Below, piece by piece: positions 42,959 to 57,177 of a stretch of DNA of 64,000 nucleotides. Below the pieces are notes generated by a model that did no database searches, was not told the origin of the DNA, and worked only from the letters and a program-made list of their open reading frames with translations. The stretch comes from Anthopleura xanthogrammica (lineage: Eukaryota; Cnidaria; Anthozoa; Actiniaria; Actiniidae): assembly GCA_964019055.1 (NCBI GenBank), contig OZ025209.1, forward strand, positions 558,001-622,000, written 5' to 3'. How positions within the stretch are numbered: the first letter of the stretch is position 1; every line of letters starts with the position of its first letter. Made by a program: the position numbers and the translations under genes.

Positions 42959-45900
42959 TCAATGGAAAGGAAAACTCGAAGAATTCCCTGGAAATCCATT
43001 ATGAAACGAAGTAGATATGGTCAGCGGTTTACTGTAATCACTGCTGTTTCGTCCAAGGTTGAAGTCAGTTCTGAAGCTCTCGGGATAACCAGGCATGCTT
43101 TGGTGCGCATGCGTAGATAGGTGTGCCGGTGTGTGATGAATGGTATGCTCGCTATGATGAGAATGTCCAAAATATCCAGGATGTACAATCGGTCGTGGGA
43201 TGTGTGGATGAGGAAAAGGATTCTGTGACGTCATAGGGGTGTTCATTCCATGCGCATGCGTATAAGACTGTGACGAGAGGTTGAATGGAGATGCTGATGA
43301 CAGGTTGATTGATGGTTGTGGGTATACATCCGTGGATGAATCGTCGCTATAGTATGATCTTTGTCGACATGTTGATTGTAATGGTGCTGAGATGCAAGGG
43401 GACTGGTGCGAGTCGGATCTGTGTGACATCATCAAACGACCAAGAGGGCTCCCTACAAGCAAGCAAGCAATCATCATGTTACTTTAACCGCATCATGACC
43501 CAACATGGTACAGAAACTAGAGAAAAACGTTTGTGTATTGCGCGCATTTCAGCACGTTTTCCAAGACTGAATTCAAGACCTTTTCAGTATGAAAACTATG
43601 CTCGTTTTCTTACTGCGAACGACATAAAAAATTTATTCACTCATTTTGGAACCTAATTTTGCATAATAACTACGAGCATGCGCAAACGCGTTTATGGAAT
43701 AGTGAGCTTTTAGGAATACTGTAACGTACCTGAGAAAAGTGAGGGGGGAGGGGAGGTGGTACTGGTTTCCGAGATCTGTGGTGAGGAGCGAAAACGTTTA
43801 CACGGTTCAATGCTGCCTGTTGTTGACGAAGGTGAAAGAGAATCCGTGTCGTCTGTGTTGTCTCGATGGCTCCTGGGAAAAAGACACATAATGTATAAGT
43901 GGATGGAATACGTTTACGATCGCGTTGTCTTGAGTATTATTACGAACCTTTTCATTCCAAAATGATGACTCGTGTTGTTACAGTTTCCTCGGAAGCCCTT
44001 GGCAAAAGGATTGTTCTCGATCTTCAGCTGAGTTATCTGTTAAACAAAAAACTAACGATGAGAATGCAAAATTATAAAACCTACCTTCACACGAGGGATA
44101 AAAAGATATAGTTTGCACGAATATTGCACACTACTAATGTTCCTTTCATTCCTTCTTACTTACTTCCTTCCTTCCTATCTTCCTTCCCCCCTTCCATCAA
44201 TTCTTCCATCCATCCACCTTTCTTTCTTCCTTCCTTCCTTCCTTTTTTCTGGTGTTTTCTGGCCGACAACATTACAATATAACTCAACTATCATCACCAA
44301 CTTACCCTGGGGTTCTGGTAGGCCGTCACAGCCATAAATTCAGTCTCTGGGAAGGAAAACGTGTAGAACGTTCCTTTCTTCATACTGAACATATTGTATT
44401 CCTTGGCAGGAATGACGTGAATACGAGGACGGTATTTATGCATGGAGTTCAATATCACCTATAAGGAAAAAGAACACATTTTCATTTATTGTTTTTTACA
44501 TTATTTATTCTCTAGAAACTCAAAAATTGTACCCTCTCTTGGCTTATCAAAGCTCCTATTTTTTGCTATTGAATATGAGAACCAACATGGCTGACGTTTT
44601 AAAAAAGTGATAATGACAATGAGTGTAAAAAGCAATATTTTTAAAAGGCTTATCAATATTTACTCAGGTAGCTTCACTACAACATGTGTTATATTTTCTC
44701 TAAAGGTTTCACATCAAAATCCATTAAAATGAGCAAGGTTTTTTACAGAAGCGTGGCAAAGCGCTACTGACACGAGTATAGTATAGTGCGGGTGTTAGGG
44801 TGTGGCTCGTGGCATCTTTATTCTATTCTATTCTATTTCCACGGCATATATCGGAAATGATACAATACAACAACAGATTGATTTCCATTTGTCATCAAAT
44901 CAAATTTTAGCTTTTGGTAAATCAATGGTAGTTTAGCAGTAGTACACGCGCCTCTGAACATATCTGGGGTCTCGGTTCGATTCCTGGACACATCTCATTT
45001 AAGTAGAGCTTGTTAGGTCTCTCCTTTGATTCAAGGGTTTTTCTAGATTTCCTAATTATTATTCCCTTCACAAAACTCAAGACCCAAACTCCAATTCTAT
45101 CTGTGAATCAGCCCGGAGGCTGTTTTAGGGTTTGATAAAATTTAAGAGGTATGAAATCCTTTTCAAGAATTTTCTCACTATCCTAATGATCAATATTGAT
45201 TGTGAATTACATCAGTTCTTGAAAATGGAATACTTGCAGTTGTAAAAATATAATTGCTTTGCATGTTTTTAATAATTTCTTTATAAAAAGATTTCTCGGC
45301 TTCCATTCCAGATGTTATAGCACAGATATTGATCAAAAACGTCTTTTACACGACATGTTAAATCAATTCCGATGTGTGAAAAGGTTTTGATACAAAATTT
45401 ACACGAATAAGAATATCCAGAAACATTTGCACTTCAAAAAATTGTTTCATTGATCCTTTGAGTTTGATTTTATGAATTAACACACAAAGAAAGCTCAAAC
45501 ACGTATGGAAACGCTGTGAAAATTATTGAAGAACTTGATAATTTGTTTATTGGGACGTGAACAGCTTAAGAATTTCAGGAGAGCATGTTTGGTGAAGATT
45601 ATTGTTCACAGATCAAATATATTTGATTAGTTTTATATTATCATGGATATTGCTATTTATTTTTCTGTTTCTTGAAACAGAAAAAGCAAATATCTAGGGA
45701 AAGAAAAAATATTTCGTGCAAAATATGTTATTTTTTATCAGCTATGGAAGATTAATGAAGATGTCCTCTTGCAGAAATGGCCGGGTACAAAATTTGTTGA
45801 TGCTAAAATATTTTTCATACTTTTTATTCTGAAATCCACAAAGAAAGTTAAGCTACGTTATTTCGAATGGACAACAAGAACACATTTCGCTCCAATTAGG

Positions 45901-48900
45901 ATTTTTCGAGGCTGAAAAGCTGGCTAAATTCATGTACGACTCCTGATGTGATTTGGCAGGCTAGTACTAACGCCGCGATACAGAACGATATCACTTCCAC
46001 AAATTATAGGAGGGAAAGTTTTAGCGCTTTGAAGCCGTTAGTAAATCACCCTTAATACGTATGTGAATACTTATCTGGCACACGACAAGAGTAGATTACT
46101 GCCAATTCGACTACAAATTAGTTATTAGAACATCACAGTCTTGTAAACTCAATTCTTGTGCCAATTGGCTTTGGGTCTGTGAGAAGGTGCGACCACTTCA
46201 CACTTAGCAATTTCTGATTTTTCTTTTGAAAACTAAAAAATTATGTAATTAAGATATTGTAACTGAAGGTACGAGACAAAAGAACAGAAGTTCAATTTCT
46301 TTGGTAATGATTTTCGAATTCAAAAACTCGTTTCTTAAAAGAAAAATTGGAAAGAAAGTTTATGCTTGTTTGAGTGCTTCTTTGGGCTACATTCTAGAAC
46401 GTTCAAAACGTTTTTCGTCAACAAGCCGAATGTACAAAACTGAAAAGTTAATCGAACTTGATGAGAGAAGTTTTTATATTTAATCAAAAAAGGGAATTAT
46501 AAAGGTTCATACTAAGCTTGAACTCTGATTTGCCCTATTCTAGAAGAGTCGAAATCCTAGTAAATGTCAAATATTTTAGACTCAATAAAACTCGCTATTT
46601 TGTGCAAAGTTTTTTCAGCGGGTTTTTTTTTTTCATACACATTCGAAGAAGCGAGGGCCGGACGTTCGAGTTATTTTGAGTTTAAATACTCGGTTCATTG
46701 TATAGAAAATAGAAGCAGAGAACACAGAAAAGGATTGTTAATAAGACTAATAAATAAGCGTTGGGCTGGAACTGTGGTTAGACGATAAAAAACCATATTT
46801 CCAAACCCCCAAAAATGAATGAAAAGCTACGATTTACTCTAATCAATGAGAGGAACCCACAGGACACTGACCATCACCTTCAAAACATATTCTCTTATCA
46901 AAGGTGTGAGAGAAATCTTAAAGAACTGGAAGTGTTAATATGTGTGATTACTAGAATACAGACGATAATGAATCCCTCGAATTGCAGTAAAAAATGAAGA
47001 ATAAAAGCTTGAAAATAGCTCGCCAAAAAGATGATAAAAGTTTAGAGTTTTTAGAGCCAATTTGTGATTTGATTCGTACTTTATTCTTGAAAGATATTGA
47101 AGTTAAAAAAGTATTTCTACAAAAAGTATCACATTAAAATATCTGTCTTATATAGGATTTTTCTAAGAAGACAAGCAAAGAGCTTTCATTAATTGTTGTG
47201 TGTGAAGTTTAGCAGCATCCTGCTATCGCAAAAGCTAATGTAGGAACTGAAAATATCTGTCCAGTTGTTTGAAAGCGTAGAGAAGTGCTAAGAAGAAAGC
47301 GACGGGGACGTTCGTAGAATGTGTTTGTGGTCGATTTGTCAAACATTGCCAAGGTGAAAGTAGGCGGGATCTCTCCTCGTGCAAGTAATCTTTGAACTTA
47401 ATGAATAATTTGCGGAATTATTTACTTTTCAATTCCAAATATTTTACCTACAAAGAAAATTAAAACAGAAAAGAATTGCCTTAAGTTTTGAATAAAGATG
47501 AAATTTCCAACCCAAAAAACGAGAGAACTCTAAATCCGAGGGAATTGCGTAATAAAAAGGCTGTCAAAGACGACTTACTTCATAAATATCAAACCGTCCT
47601 TAGAGATAAAACTTTACTTTCTGAATTTAGGATTCCCGAATATTTCAGTTAATATTTCTTCCGTTGTATGCAGTAGAAAATACAATTCAGTGCTTAAGCT
47701 ATATTTGTACTCCAAAGATTGCAAGAAGAACAAAACGATATGGTTTCTAAGACAGGACGAAAATTTGCAAATATTGTAAGATATTAAGAAGCCATTTGAG
47801 GAGCTTGAAGATATGGTCTATTCCTTTTTTCAAGAAATAAAGCATTAAGTTTTTTTAATGTATCTGTGCGAGAAGCGAATTTTCTTGAATTGAGCCCGGC
47901 CGCAAAAGCATCAAAGAAGAAAGTTCAATAAAGTTGATGTTACAAAATTGTACTCGATGTCTTTCTGGTCGAAATACTTGGTATCATTCTTCATCGTATT
48001 CATATGAAAATACCGAAAACTAAAAAGTGAAACGTTTGGGATAAAACTAGATTTGAAAGCACTACGAATGAGAAATGCTTCGTTTAAAACACAGCGTCCA
48101 AACTTGTCGCGAGCCTTCAATATACTTTTAAGATGCATTTGGCCGATGTTTGCCAAAAGCTTTCAAGTTCTTACATGCTCTGGAAATACGAACCCTGAGT
48201 TAGGTGTTTTATGCAGCGATGGTGAGGAAAGAAAGAGCTATGATAACTTAAAGTTCGTCTATCTGGAAACCTAACCAACGATATTCCACACAGACAAACT
48301 GTTGACTGAAGAACATTCCACTTAGTGAACCGGGTGCCTTGTTCAAAAATGGGCCCTAATTTTGCCCCGTTTAATGTCCACCTGGAAAAAGACTTTCCTC
48401 CCTAAAGAAAAGACAATCTATCCCTCGGTATTTGCTGTTCATTGTATATACTTTTCGCAAGCAATCCCCTTTGTTTTTGTGATAAAACTTTAGAACACCA
48501 TTTGTCCCTGATACACCCAGAACGAAACCCAATGTACAAAATGTAGCCAGAAAAGAAAGTATTCTAAATACTTACATGACCAGATTGATCATTGAGGTTG
48601 TTCGTTAACTTGAGTTTCTGGAATGACACAACTTGTCTCATCCACTGGGCTCCGGTTCCCGGGGAATCAGGATGGATGAAGACTCGAGATGGGATCAGAT
48701 TTTCAGCCTTGCCGGTTATCGCCCATTCTGTATTATGATACTTGTAGCGATTCTCATCAGCAGGTACAAGATCGAGCCCAATGATATATTCTTCTTTAGG
48801 ATCCAAACCAGTGATGTTGCTCCGAATAACTGGGAACATTCGACTAGGAATAGAGAAAATATTTGAACTTTTATTACACAAATATGTTGAGATTATCATT

Positions 48901-51045
48901 ACTTTCCTAATGATTTAAGCACAAGGATTACAGATTACTGTGTTTGTGAAGGGATGATTCAACTGTTAAGCTTGGTTTCTTCCGTTAGGCGTTACCCTCG
49001 AAGCACCCACGTTAAAACTGACCCAAAATGACGGAATTCCTGAACGATCGTATACTTCCTCGCTTTACCAGGAATTGCTACCATTTTTCATTCAAAAAGA
49101 GGAGTTTTAATGATGTAATTTAGGAAGAATTTGTCTCTGTTTTATAATACCATCTCCTGCTGACGTTATCTCAGTGGGGGATCTGAAAACCATGCAATTC
49201 TTTACGCGATTACAACTTAAAAACACAACTATTGACAAACAACTACCATTATAAAGAACTCAAAATTCGACTGACGTAAAATTGTTTTAGTAATAAGAAA
49301 ATATTTGGGCTTCATTGTTTATTTTTTAAAACTTTAGTTTAAATTGTCTATGAAGTGTGATTTCCCTCTTTCGAGAGGACGGCCGATTTTAGATCGTTTA
49401 TTGTTGTATTTCAACAGAAGCCTTCAATAAACTTGTTGAAAAACTTAAAGATTTGAGAGTTCTTAAAAGGACACGAGAATGAATTTATGAAGAAATGAAA
49501 TTTGGTCCCCTAAAGTTCTCCAGCAAAGCAGATGTCGCTCGCGAAACATTTCGGCACCGTTCCAGGCTTCCTGGATTCCTTCTCATGTATCCAGAAAGAA
49601 AACCACAAAAATACTCAAGAAAGCCTTGAAAAATCAATCAAAATCTCGAAGTGGATTCTTCAGGATTGATTTAAATTCATATGCTGGTCCTCAAAAACAA
49701 TTAAACCTGTCAGGACTAACAAGAAATTTTAAGTAATTGTCGTTGAATCCATTACCATGTTGGAGTTGCTTGTTTTGATAGAAAACATTGATAACTTCGA
49801 CGTAACCTGCTCAAATCGTATCTACATTAATCAAAACTTACCGTCCGTTCTTTGTAATAATCATTTCTGTTCCTATAGCATGGAATTTCTCCCAAAGTTC
49901 TTTATTTTCTAGCTCAACTTGGAGAGGTTCTGACACAAGTTGACCATGGGGCAACGGTGATGAATAACCGACAGTTACAGCGAAGTTTTGAGCTTGTGAA
50001 GACGTTGTTGTGATGTTATTCCCGGCCACTTGCATCCCTTCACAGAAGCCAGGTTGCTTGGAGTAAGGGTTGATGGATTCGATTCTTCTTTCAGGATAAA
50101 AAGATGAAATATCTGGAACACAAGCAGAGGAAGATGTGACCAACTTAAGTCATAAATGCCATCAAATACCGGAATTACGCATAACTATCATGTCGAGTTC
50201 TTAAAACTTAGAATAACACCAACCAGTTATGAGGATTATCAATGGCAAACTGAACTCTGAAATAACGAAAAGTATGAAAAAGATTCATGAAGAGGATGAA
50301 AATGTTCTTACCAAAATCTAAGTCCTGGGGCATTGGGTTTTGAGGAGCTTGTACCATCGTTGGACCGCAGTATTGAAGATCGGCACGTGTAAGGCCTGCT
50401 TCCGGTAAGTGTAGAGAAGCCATAGACGAATTTGTCAAGGATTGTTGTTGGAGAAATGCGTGAAATCCTGCTGATGTTGTGATAGACTGTGAAAATTCAC
50501 TCTTCCACTTGTCGCAGGAATTTGAAGAGCCGCTTTGGAGGTTTGGAATTGACGAGAGGCGCACGGCCCGGCTACCTGGTCTGCTGCTTGAATGATGAAT
50601 AAACCACAATACAATACATGTTCAGATTGCTGTTTTAGGTTGTCAATCAATCAATCACTCGTCGTGTTATTTATGAAACAACTAGACAGCTAGTCTATTC
50701 TGAATGGTTACTCATAAATCATCAAGGCGTACTACTTAATCATTGTAATCGTCAAACGAGCTCTCTGATTGGTTCAGCCCTTGTCATCTTAACAGTCAAT
50801 ATCACAGGAAGCCATTCTACTGCTTGACATTCCTTGTTCATTTCCTGTAAAGATTTAAATGGTTATTGTGAGGGACAATTAACGTACCGTGTCCAGAAGG
50901 CGGACTCTAACAGCGTGGTACAAAGAAAATTAGCTGAGTAACAATTAACCAAATATCGCGAATCAAAAAAGGATAATTCAAAGGGATTTGCGATGTCAAA
51001 GGAAGAAGGATTTGAATATCCTCGCGAGCCAATACTGACGTGCAT
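42959..51045 (-). CDS. T-box transcription factor, complete or nearly so (Tbx4/5-like by motif)
   Basis: Sequence-specific nuclear DNA-binding regulator. Exons: 51045-50888 (tentative first exon), 50583-50312, 50112-49842, 48843-48576, 44458-44306, 44036-43948, 43872-43730 and 43452-42959 (TGA). Phases all join, giving 615 aa. The T-box spans about residues 206-391: [96 protein letters not shown] and [17 protein letters not shown]. The combination of VPADxx[18 protein letters not shown] and [13 protein letters not shown] most resembles Tbx4/5, with some Tbx6-like features (QNPRITQL). The tail is Ser/Thr-rich, then rich in His, Pro and Asn with HAHG-type repeats, which is plausible for a transactivation region. 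Only the first exon is doubtful: its Met and phase fit but nothing conserved supports it. The 4.1-kb intron between 44458 and 48576 is the largest. Confidence 0.93.
44925..45150 (+). mobile_element. tRNA-like SINE copy
   Basis: The head GGTAGTTTAGCAGTAGTACA is followed by a B-box GGTTCGATTCC. The body GAGCTTGTTAGGTCTCTCC and a tail with GGCTGTTTTAGGGTTTGATA follow. It lies in the large T-box intron. Confidence 0.7.
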
Positions 51046-54000
51046 TTAGGCAAACCATTTCCGGTCTTGGTGCATCTCTGACTACATGATTATCATATTT
51101 ACTTCTCATACCTTTGATTTCAAATGAATATACACACTTCATTCTTGTTTACATAGTTATAAAACTCTACACAAACCTTTTAAAAGTTCTGGCCGCTCAT
51201 GATTTTGAAACTCAAAAATTAAAGAATGACACTGACCAGTCGCATAGACTATGACCAAGAGAGCATAAATAAGCTTATTTATGCTCAATTGCTTTTACCC
51301 GAAAAATACTCGGCATAGTTGTGTCTTGGAAATATTTTTTTGTTTCTTGCCGGCTTGAAGTTACTGAACTTTGAATGCTAAAAAGCAAGTTTAAAACCAT
51401 TTATCAAATGAAGACCTCAATAAGTATTGGATAATCATTACCATTGTCATAAATGCACGATTTCAAATGAAGTTTACCAAACTTTTCAAAAGGTTGTCTG
51501 GTTTAGTAGGTATGCGAAGAATTATTTCTGAAATTATTTGCGCGTTGCTTGGCGAAAATACGAGAAACGTTTGTTAAGAAAAAAGCTGCATATTGCACAG
51601 TGTATTGTGAATATCTTCATCTAATTACGATCGATATTTTCACTTGTTTTTCAAAGAATGAAATAATTGCATTATCTATTCGTGATTCCCGCCTCCTTGA
51701 ACCACTTCAAACAAAGAAAATGCCTGATATGGTTGCAGAAAATGAGTGAATTGTATTCAGTCTCTATCAAAACGCAATGTAGGACTTTGCTGGGAAAAGA
51801 TAGTTTAATTTACTGGTTCAAAGATGTAAGTAAAAAAAGATTCTTCTAGACCGAAAAAGAATCGTAAACAGTTCGACTTAAGTTGAGCGAATGGTTCAGC
51901 TTATTTTGTCTTGAGCTGAAAAAAACTTTACACGAAAAAAAAAAGACTTTTCAAATCGATATAGATAATGCTTTCTTGTAAAAATTCGACCATTTTTTTG
52001 CATGTACAAGTAATTTCTTCCAACTTATATTCCTGGTTTGGAATTTGATGTGATGTTATTTTGGTAAAATTATTATTATTTTTTTTTTTTGAAAGAACTA
52101 CTGAAATACAAGAATTAATGCATATATTTTTCTTAAGAAGTTAGAGGACAGAAAATATTAACATATGACCCAAGTATACGCTGAAAATTACGAAGTTAAA
52201 CTATAAAATATCAAAGATGAAGAGTCGGCATTTTCAAACTATCTCTGGCGATACAAAATCTACCACATATAAACAAAACATCACCCACTCAAAAAATGCT
52301 ATTCTTAGTAAGTCCTATATACTGAGAGGCGCTCAAAACAGATTGAATTAAACATTCAGTGAACTGATTTTCACATTCTTAGCGCGTTGGGCAAACCACG
52401 GTTGCCATGGTGTTGCTGGGAATTCTTGACGAGGTGTTGTTATTTTGTTTAATATTTAACACGCAGAGTAACGACAAATACAATTATTCTGTAGACAACA
52501 ATCTTTGCAAAGTCATAAAAGAACTTATGAATTCAGGGCATGAATAATTCCAGTCAAAACTTCTCACATTGTTGTCATTTTTATTTTCCCTCAGATTGGC
52601 TATATATATTTACCACATTCTTCTATTGCTGTATTTGTAAAAAAAAGCTCTTAAAATGGCTTCTAGCGAAAACACAGATTCAGGTTCTTCAATATTTTCG
52701 AATTCAAACGATTTTAATCATTATAAAATTGAAAGCAAACAAATTTTAAAATTAGAAGTTGCAATTTGTTTCTTCGTGCTCCCGGCGGATTTTTTTCCAG
52801 CGAAAATAATTTGCTTGAGGAAACAAATCACAAGTTGTAATATATTTTCCAAGCAACAAAAACACCTAATTTTAAAACTGACTTCTATGAAGTGAACCTG
52901 CAAGAAGTTTACCTGCAAGAGGTCCGAAGTTGGATCCCTGTGGTATCATTTGTTTCGCGTACTTTTCTCCAACCCTTGTGCACGGCCGGCTGCCATGGAT
53001 ACCATTCTAACTTTAACTGAAGAAAAAACCGCTACTTCATGGCTTAACCTTGTTACTATGGTGATGAGAAGAAATTGAGACAAAAAGGACAAAAAAAATT
53101 AAGGATATTAACGAATATTTCATTTTTATTCATTCATTCGAATTGATTACCATTGATTCTTGTATCAAAATAGTTCCAGATGGTTAGGGAACTTTTTCAA
53201 AAAAGAACTCTTTCCGAGCACCTGGCCAACGGGTAGTAACATTCACTATATGAAGGTAAAGAACTCAGTTTTAGATGTTCGACGTTCAAGCATCGTGTCT
53301 TTCCTCTTTCCCTTGATCGCTGTTACGGTGCGAAGGAACTTAAAATATATTTTCTGTTATAATAATTATAATTATCAATATCACATGAATTGTTTATTGT
53401 CAATAATTGAATCATAAATTGTAGGATCAGTGATATAAAGCAAATTGTTAACATGCCAATCTATAGCAACATGAATCAAGTCAGTTAATCGTCATGTAAC
53501 AAATTCGCACAAGAGTAGCCGCCACGTGTTGATTACTTTTACCAGCACACTTCAATAAAACATGTTAAACTCTTGATTAGTTATTTACCGATTAATTTCG
53601 AGCCTTTCTTCGCTTTTTTATCACATGTAAAGTTTACAGAATCTTTGTTAAGAAACAGGTTGTGCGATTAATTTTGAAAAGGGAGATTTTCACGATACTT
53701 TCGCAGCTTTGTCGAGACTCGCTTGAATGAGATGCAAAGTCAAAAATGTCTACTCCCAAAAACTCAACCCAGTAGAAAAAGAAACATTCTCCTTTCTTAC
53801 AATTCTAAATTGGAATATCAAAATACTAACCGAAAAAGTGGTGATTTCAATCTTTTATCAGTTAACTTCTTTTTAAAATCTTAATAGTACTTATCAGATA
53901 AACAGTTTTATAAGAATCTATTGACTTGATGATATCATCTTGACAAAGAAACGTCGCCAATACTTATCGTTAGTTTTCTTTGAGAATCTTTTTGAAACCC

Positions 54001-57000
54001 AAAGGAAAATCTGGCAAACTACTTCTGGTCAATTGTCCCGCCAGCGCCCAACGTGACACCGTACAAAGAAATATCGAGTCAACAATACGTATTGTCTGAT
54101 AGATATTAATTTGGTTAAGAACAATAGAGCTAATTTAGGAGTTGGTTATTAGTGATTAATGCCACGTGGCGCTGTTGGAACAACCAATAAACGATGAATA
54201 ATGAATGTAAGCAAAAATTTGATAACACAAGACCAGTATTTCATTTGCTTGACTCTGGTGTCATTACATTCTCTTAGAGACACTTAATATAAAAACCCTT
54301 TCGCTTATTTTTACACTTCAATACCTTAGCACTGATAAATGGGGAACTAAAATGCGTTATTTAGATACATTATTTCTTAAGTTTGTTTGACTTTTTGTTT
54401 TAGTTATCAGCTGCAAATTTTTTTTTAGAAATATCTTAATAAACTGAAAAACTTTCACAATGGTCAAAGGAGTTTTAATTACGTACGGATTCTTTACTTT
54501 AAGAATTCGTTTCTTTGAAGCAAAAGACTTTTTCACTGAAGGATTTCCTTACCCATCGTTTGACATAGATTTTTATTCCAACAAAAAAAAACATCAGTGT
54601 AAGTATAGACTATTCTATTTTTCATTGAATTACAACTATGATGGTAAGATGCACAGCTCTATTCTGTTTAATTTATTATAATGATTTTCTAAATCATGGC
54701 AGTGTGGAGGGAGTTCCCCACGTTTGACGGTGGACAGCACCTGAAATAAACAATAGTTCACAAGAGTGAAACAAAAAAGTCACAATAGAACATGTCTTGT
54801 TGGGTAAACATGAGGATTGTACTTCGTGTAACAAAAGAGCATTATTGATGTTATGCACCCGAAAAATATTGACAATTTCCTTAGAAACTTGAGGGAATTT
54901 AATCACCCAGTCCCCGCACAGTGCATTCCCGTTACCCAGCGTAAAAATGAGCATATTCATTGATAGTCTTTCGAATTCCATAATATTTTTTCCATCCCGT
55001 TTATTCACTGACCTTACAGTTTTTTCATTTACTTTCCTTCTGGTTTGTTCGCTTGCTTGCTTCAGTTGCACACTTGCTTGCTTGTTAAAATGCTTTCTTT
55101 CTCAGTCTTGCTTTCTTATTTACTTGTTTGCTTGCTTTCTTGTTTGTTTGTTTGTTTACTTTCTATAGCAGTGGGGGCACTCAGCTCTTCCTTCCATTTA
55201 TGAAGAACCATGCAGCACATTAATAGTTATACGCTATGAAAATGGAGGTCACAACCAACCGATCCTTGTCTTTCTTCTCTTCTAGTTTGTAGTCAGATGA
55301 TAAGAAAACTGGTCAAACTGAAGTTCTTACCTTACTAGTGGGATTTTGAAGGTGAATTGAATAAAATCATTTGAAACATGAACTAAGGTACCACTGAGCA
55401 TGCGCAGAACAGAGTACAGGAGCAATGTAAGAATGGCACCTCGATCATATTGATAGTATTTATGAAGAGCCTACATATTAACGAAAATAAACCTGTGAAT
55501 GAGTCCGTGGTTGAGTCCATTGAGAATAGCGGTACGGTTTTGGAAACAACTGCTATGATTTATCATTCCAGACACGGATATGCGGTCGAGCAGGTAATGG
55601 CGGACTTTTGGCTTAGATCCCAGTAAACCGACTATATATATCGCCTAGATTAACTGATAACAGTTCTGGGGAAATGAGCCAAATCAGTTAACCAGTCCGG
55701 ACAACTTGCTACATTTCCAGATATCTAGCTTTCGTCTATGACGTAGTTTGCTGGCCAAGCCGTAACCCAGATAGTCCTGGCTTATCTGAGGTGGGCCAAA
55801 AAATAAAATAAAATGAGATAAAATGAAGGACTACAGTTTGAATATTACTTTGAATTTTTAATGATTGAGCAAGATTATAAGCTAACCATATAAGAATGGT
55901 TGATTACAAAGTGAAGCCACATGGCTTGAACAATTTACAAATAGATATGAGTGGATGAAATACTAATATTATCTAAAGGTGAATAATATATTTGGAACAA
56001 ACTACCCAGCAAGAAAAACTTCATAAAAACCAAGCAAATTTTAATTCTTTTAAGCTTTAATATTTCGATAAATAAACTAATTTGTAATTTTTTTTAAACA
56101 AATGTATTTTTTGGAATCTTTATTATCTTAATGTTGGGATTTTTGAAAAAATCATGCTTGAAAAGGAACGAAGTTCGTGCCTTTTGTAAACCATGAAAAT
56201 ATCCCAGAAAATGTTTGTCCCATGACATTTAACATGGGTTAAGAAGTACAAGTGGTATTTGGTTTAAATAAATATTATATATATGTACAAACATGTACAT
56301 CTTTAATAGATATAGGTATAATCATTTCAAGAATTCATGACATATGCTCGCGTGACGTGTGGCTTGCATTTTGCTTCAAAGAGTTAAGAAATATAAATGG
56401 CCGCTTTTTCGACAGACTGGGCTGGAAAAGTGTTGGTTTGTGAGGAACAACGAACACAGCCGTTTTCGATTCCTAAATTAATCTGTATTCTTAGACCACA
56501 GCCTGGAATGTGTGTGTGTATTTATGTATATACACACAACACGGCTTATTATATCTTAAAGCTGAGAACTTCCGAGCCGATTCTCGACAATGATTAACCT
56601 ACGTATAAATATAACTATATTATATATATATACATATATTGATATATTGTTTTGGGTGATTGCTTGTTGGAGCCAGTTCAAAGAGATTTTTGATCTATAC
56701 CTTTCTGAACTCACCAGGAGAGAAAGACATACTACAAAAGAGAAGATCATCATCGTTATAACAGAAGAACGATGAAATAGCTATATTGGTACAGCAAGAG
56801 TCTGTTAGGCACTTTGGCCTTATAAGCGAACAATGGTATCAAATAAAGATTCGTTAGTTTGAACCAAGGAAGTTTGAATGAACAACAAAACCTCTACAAC
56901 GTTCGTAAAAGTTGCACATCACCTCAGACGATATGTCAGTCTTGTACAAAAATTCTGATTCTAGAGAGATTTCGTATGACCGCGAAAAATGTACATTTCG

Positions 57001-57177
57001 GACGTACCGTGACATGTCGGTTACAGTGATGTTTCCAAGCATTCTGATTGGTAGCAGAGGTGTAATCTTCGTTCAACTGGTGACGTCATTACTGTAACCG
57101 TGCCGTGCGTCTCCACTGTCATGCAATACCTCCCCTAAATATACATATATATAAATATATATAGCTTATATATTAAA
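51046..57177. other. Intergenic DNA between the two T-box genes
   Basis: Six kb of AT-rich sequence with no convincing gene on either strand. It should carry the promoter and probably enhancers of the left T-box gene and the 3' UTR of the right one. Short open frames such as 52656-52895 and 54460-54681 have no recognisable homology and no supporting exon structure. Confidence 0.5.

Noticed and set aside
52656..52895. 79-codon plus-strand frame beginning MASSENTDSGSS
   Set aside because: The first 30 residues and start context look protein-like, but the remainder does not, and no downstream exon or homology was found. Left out as unsupported.
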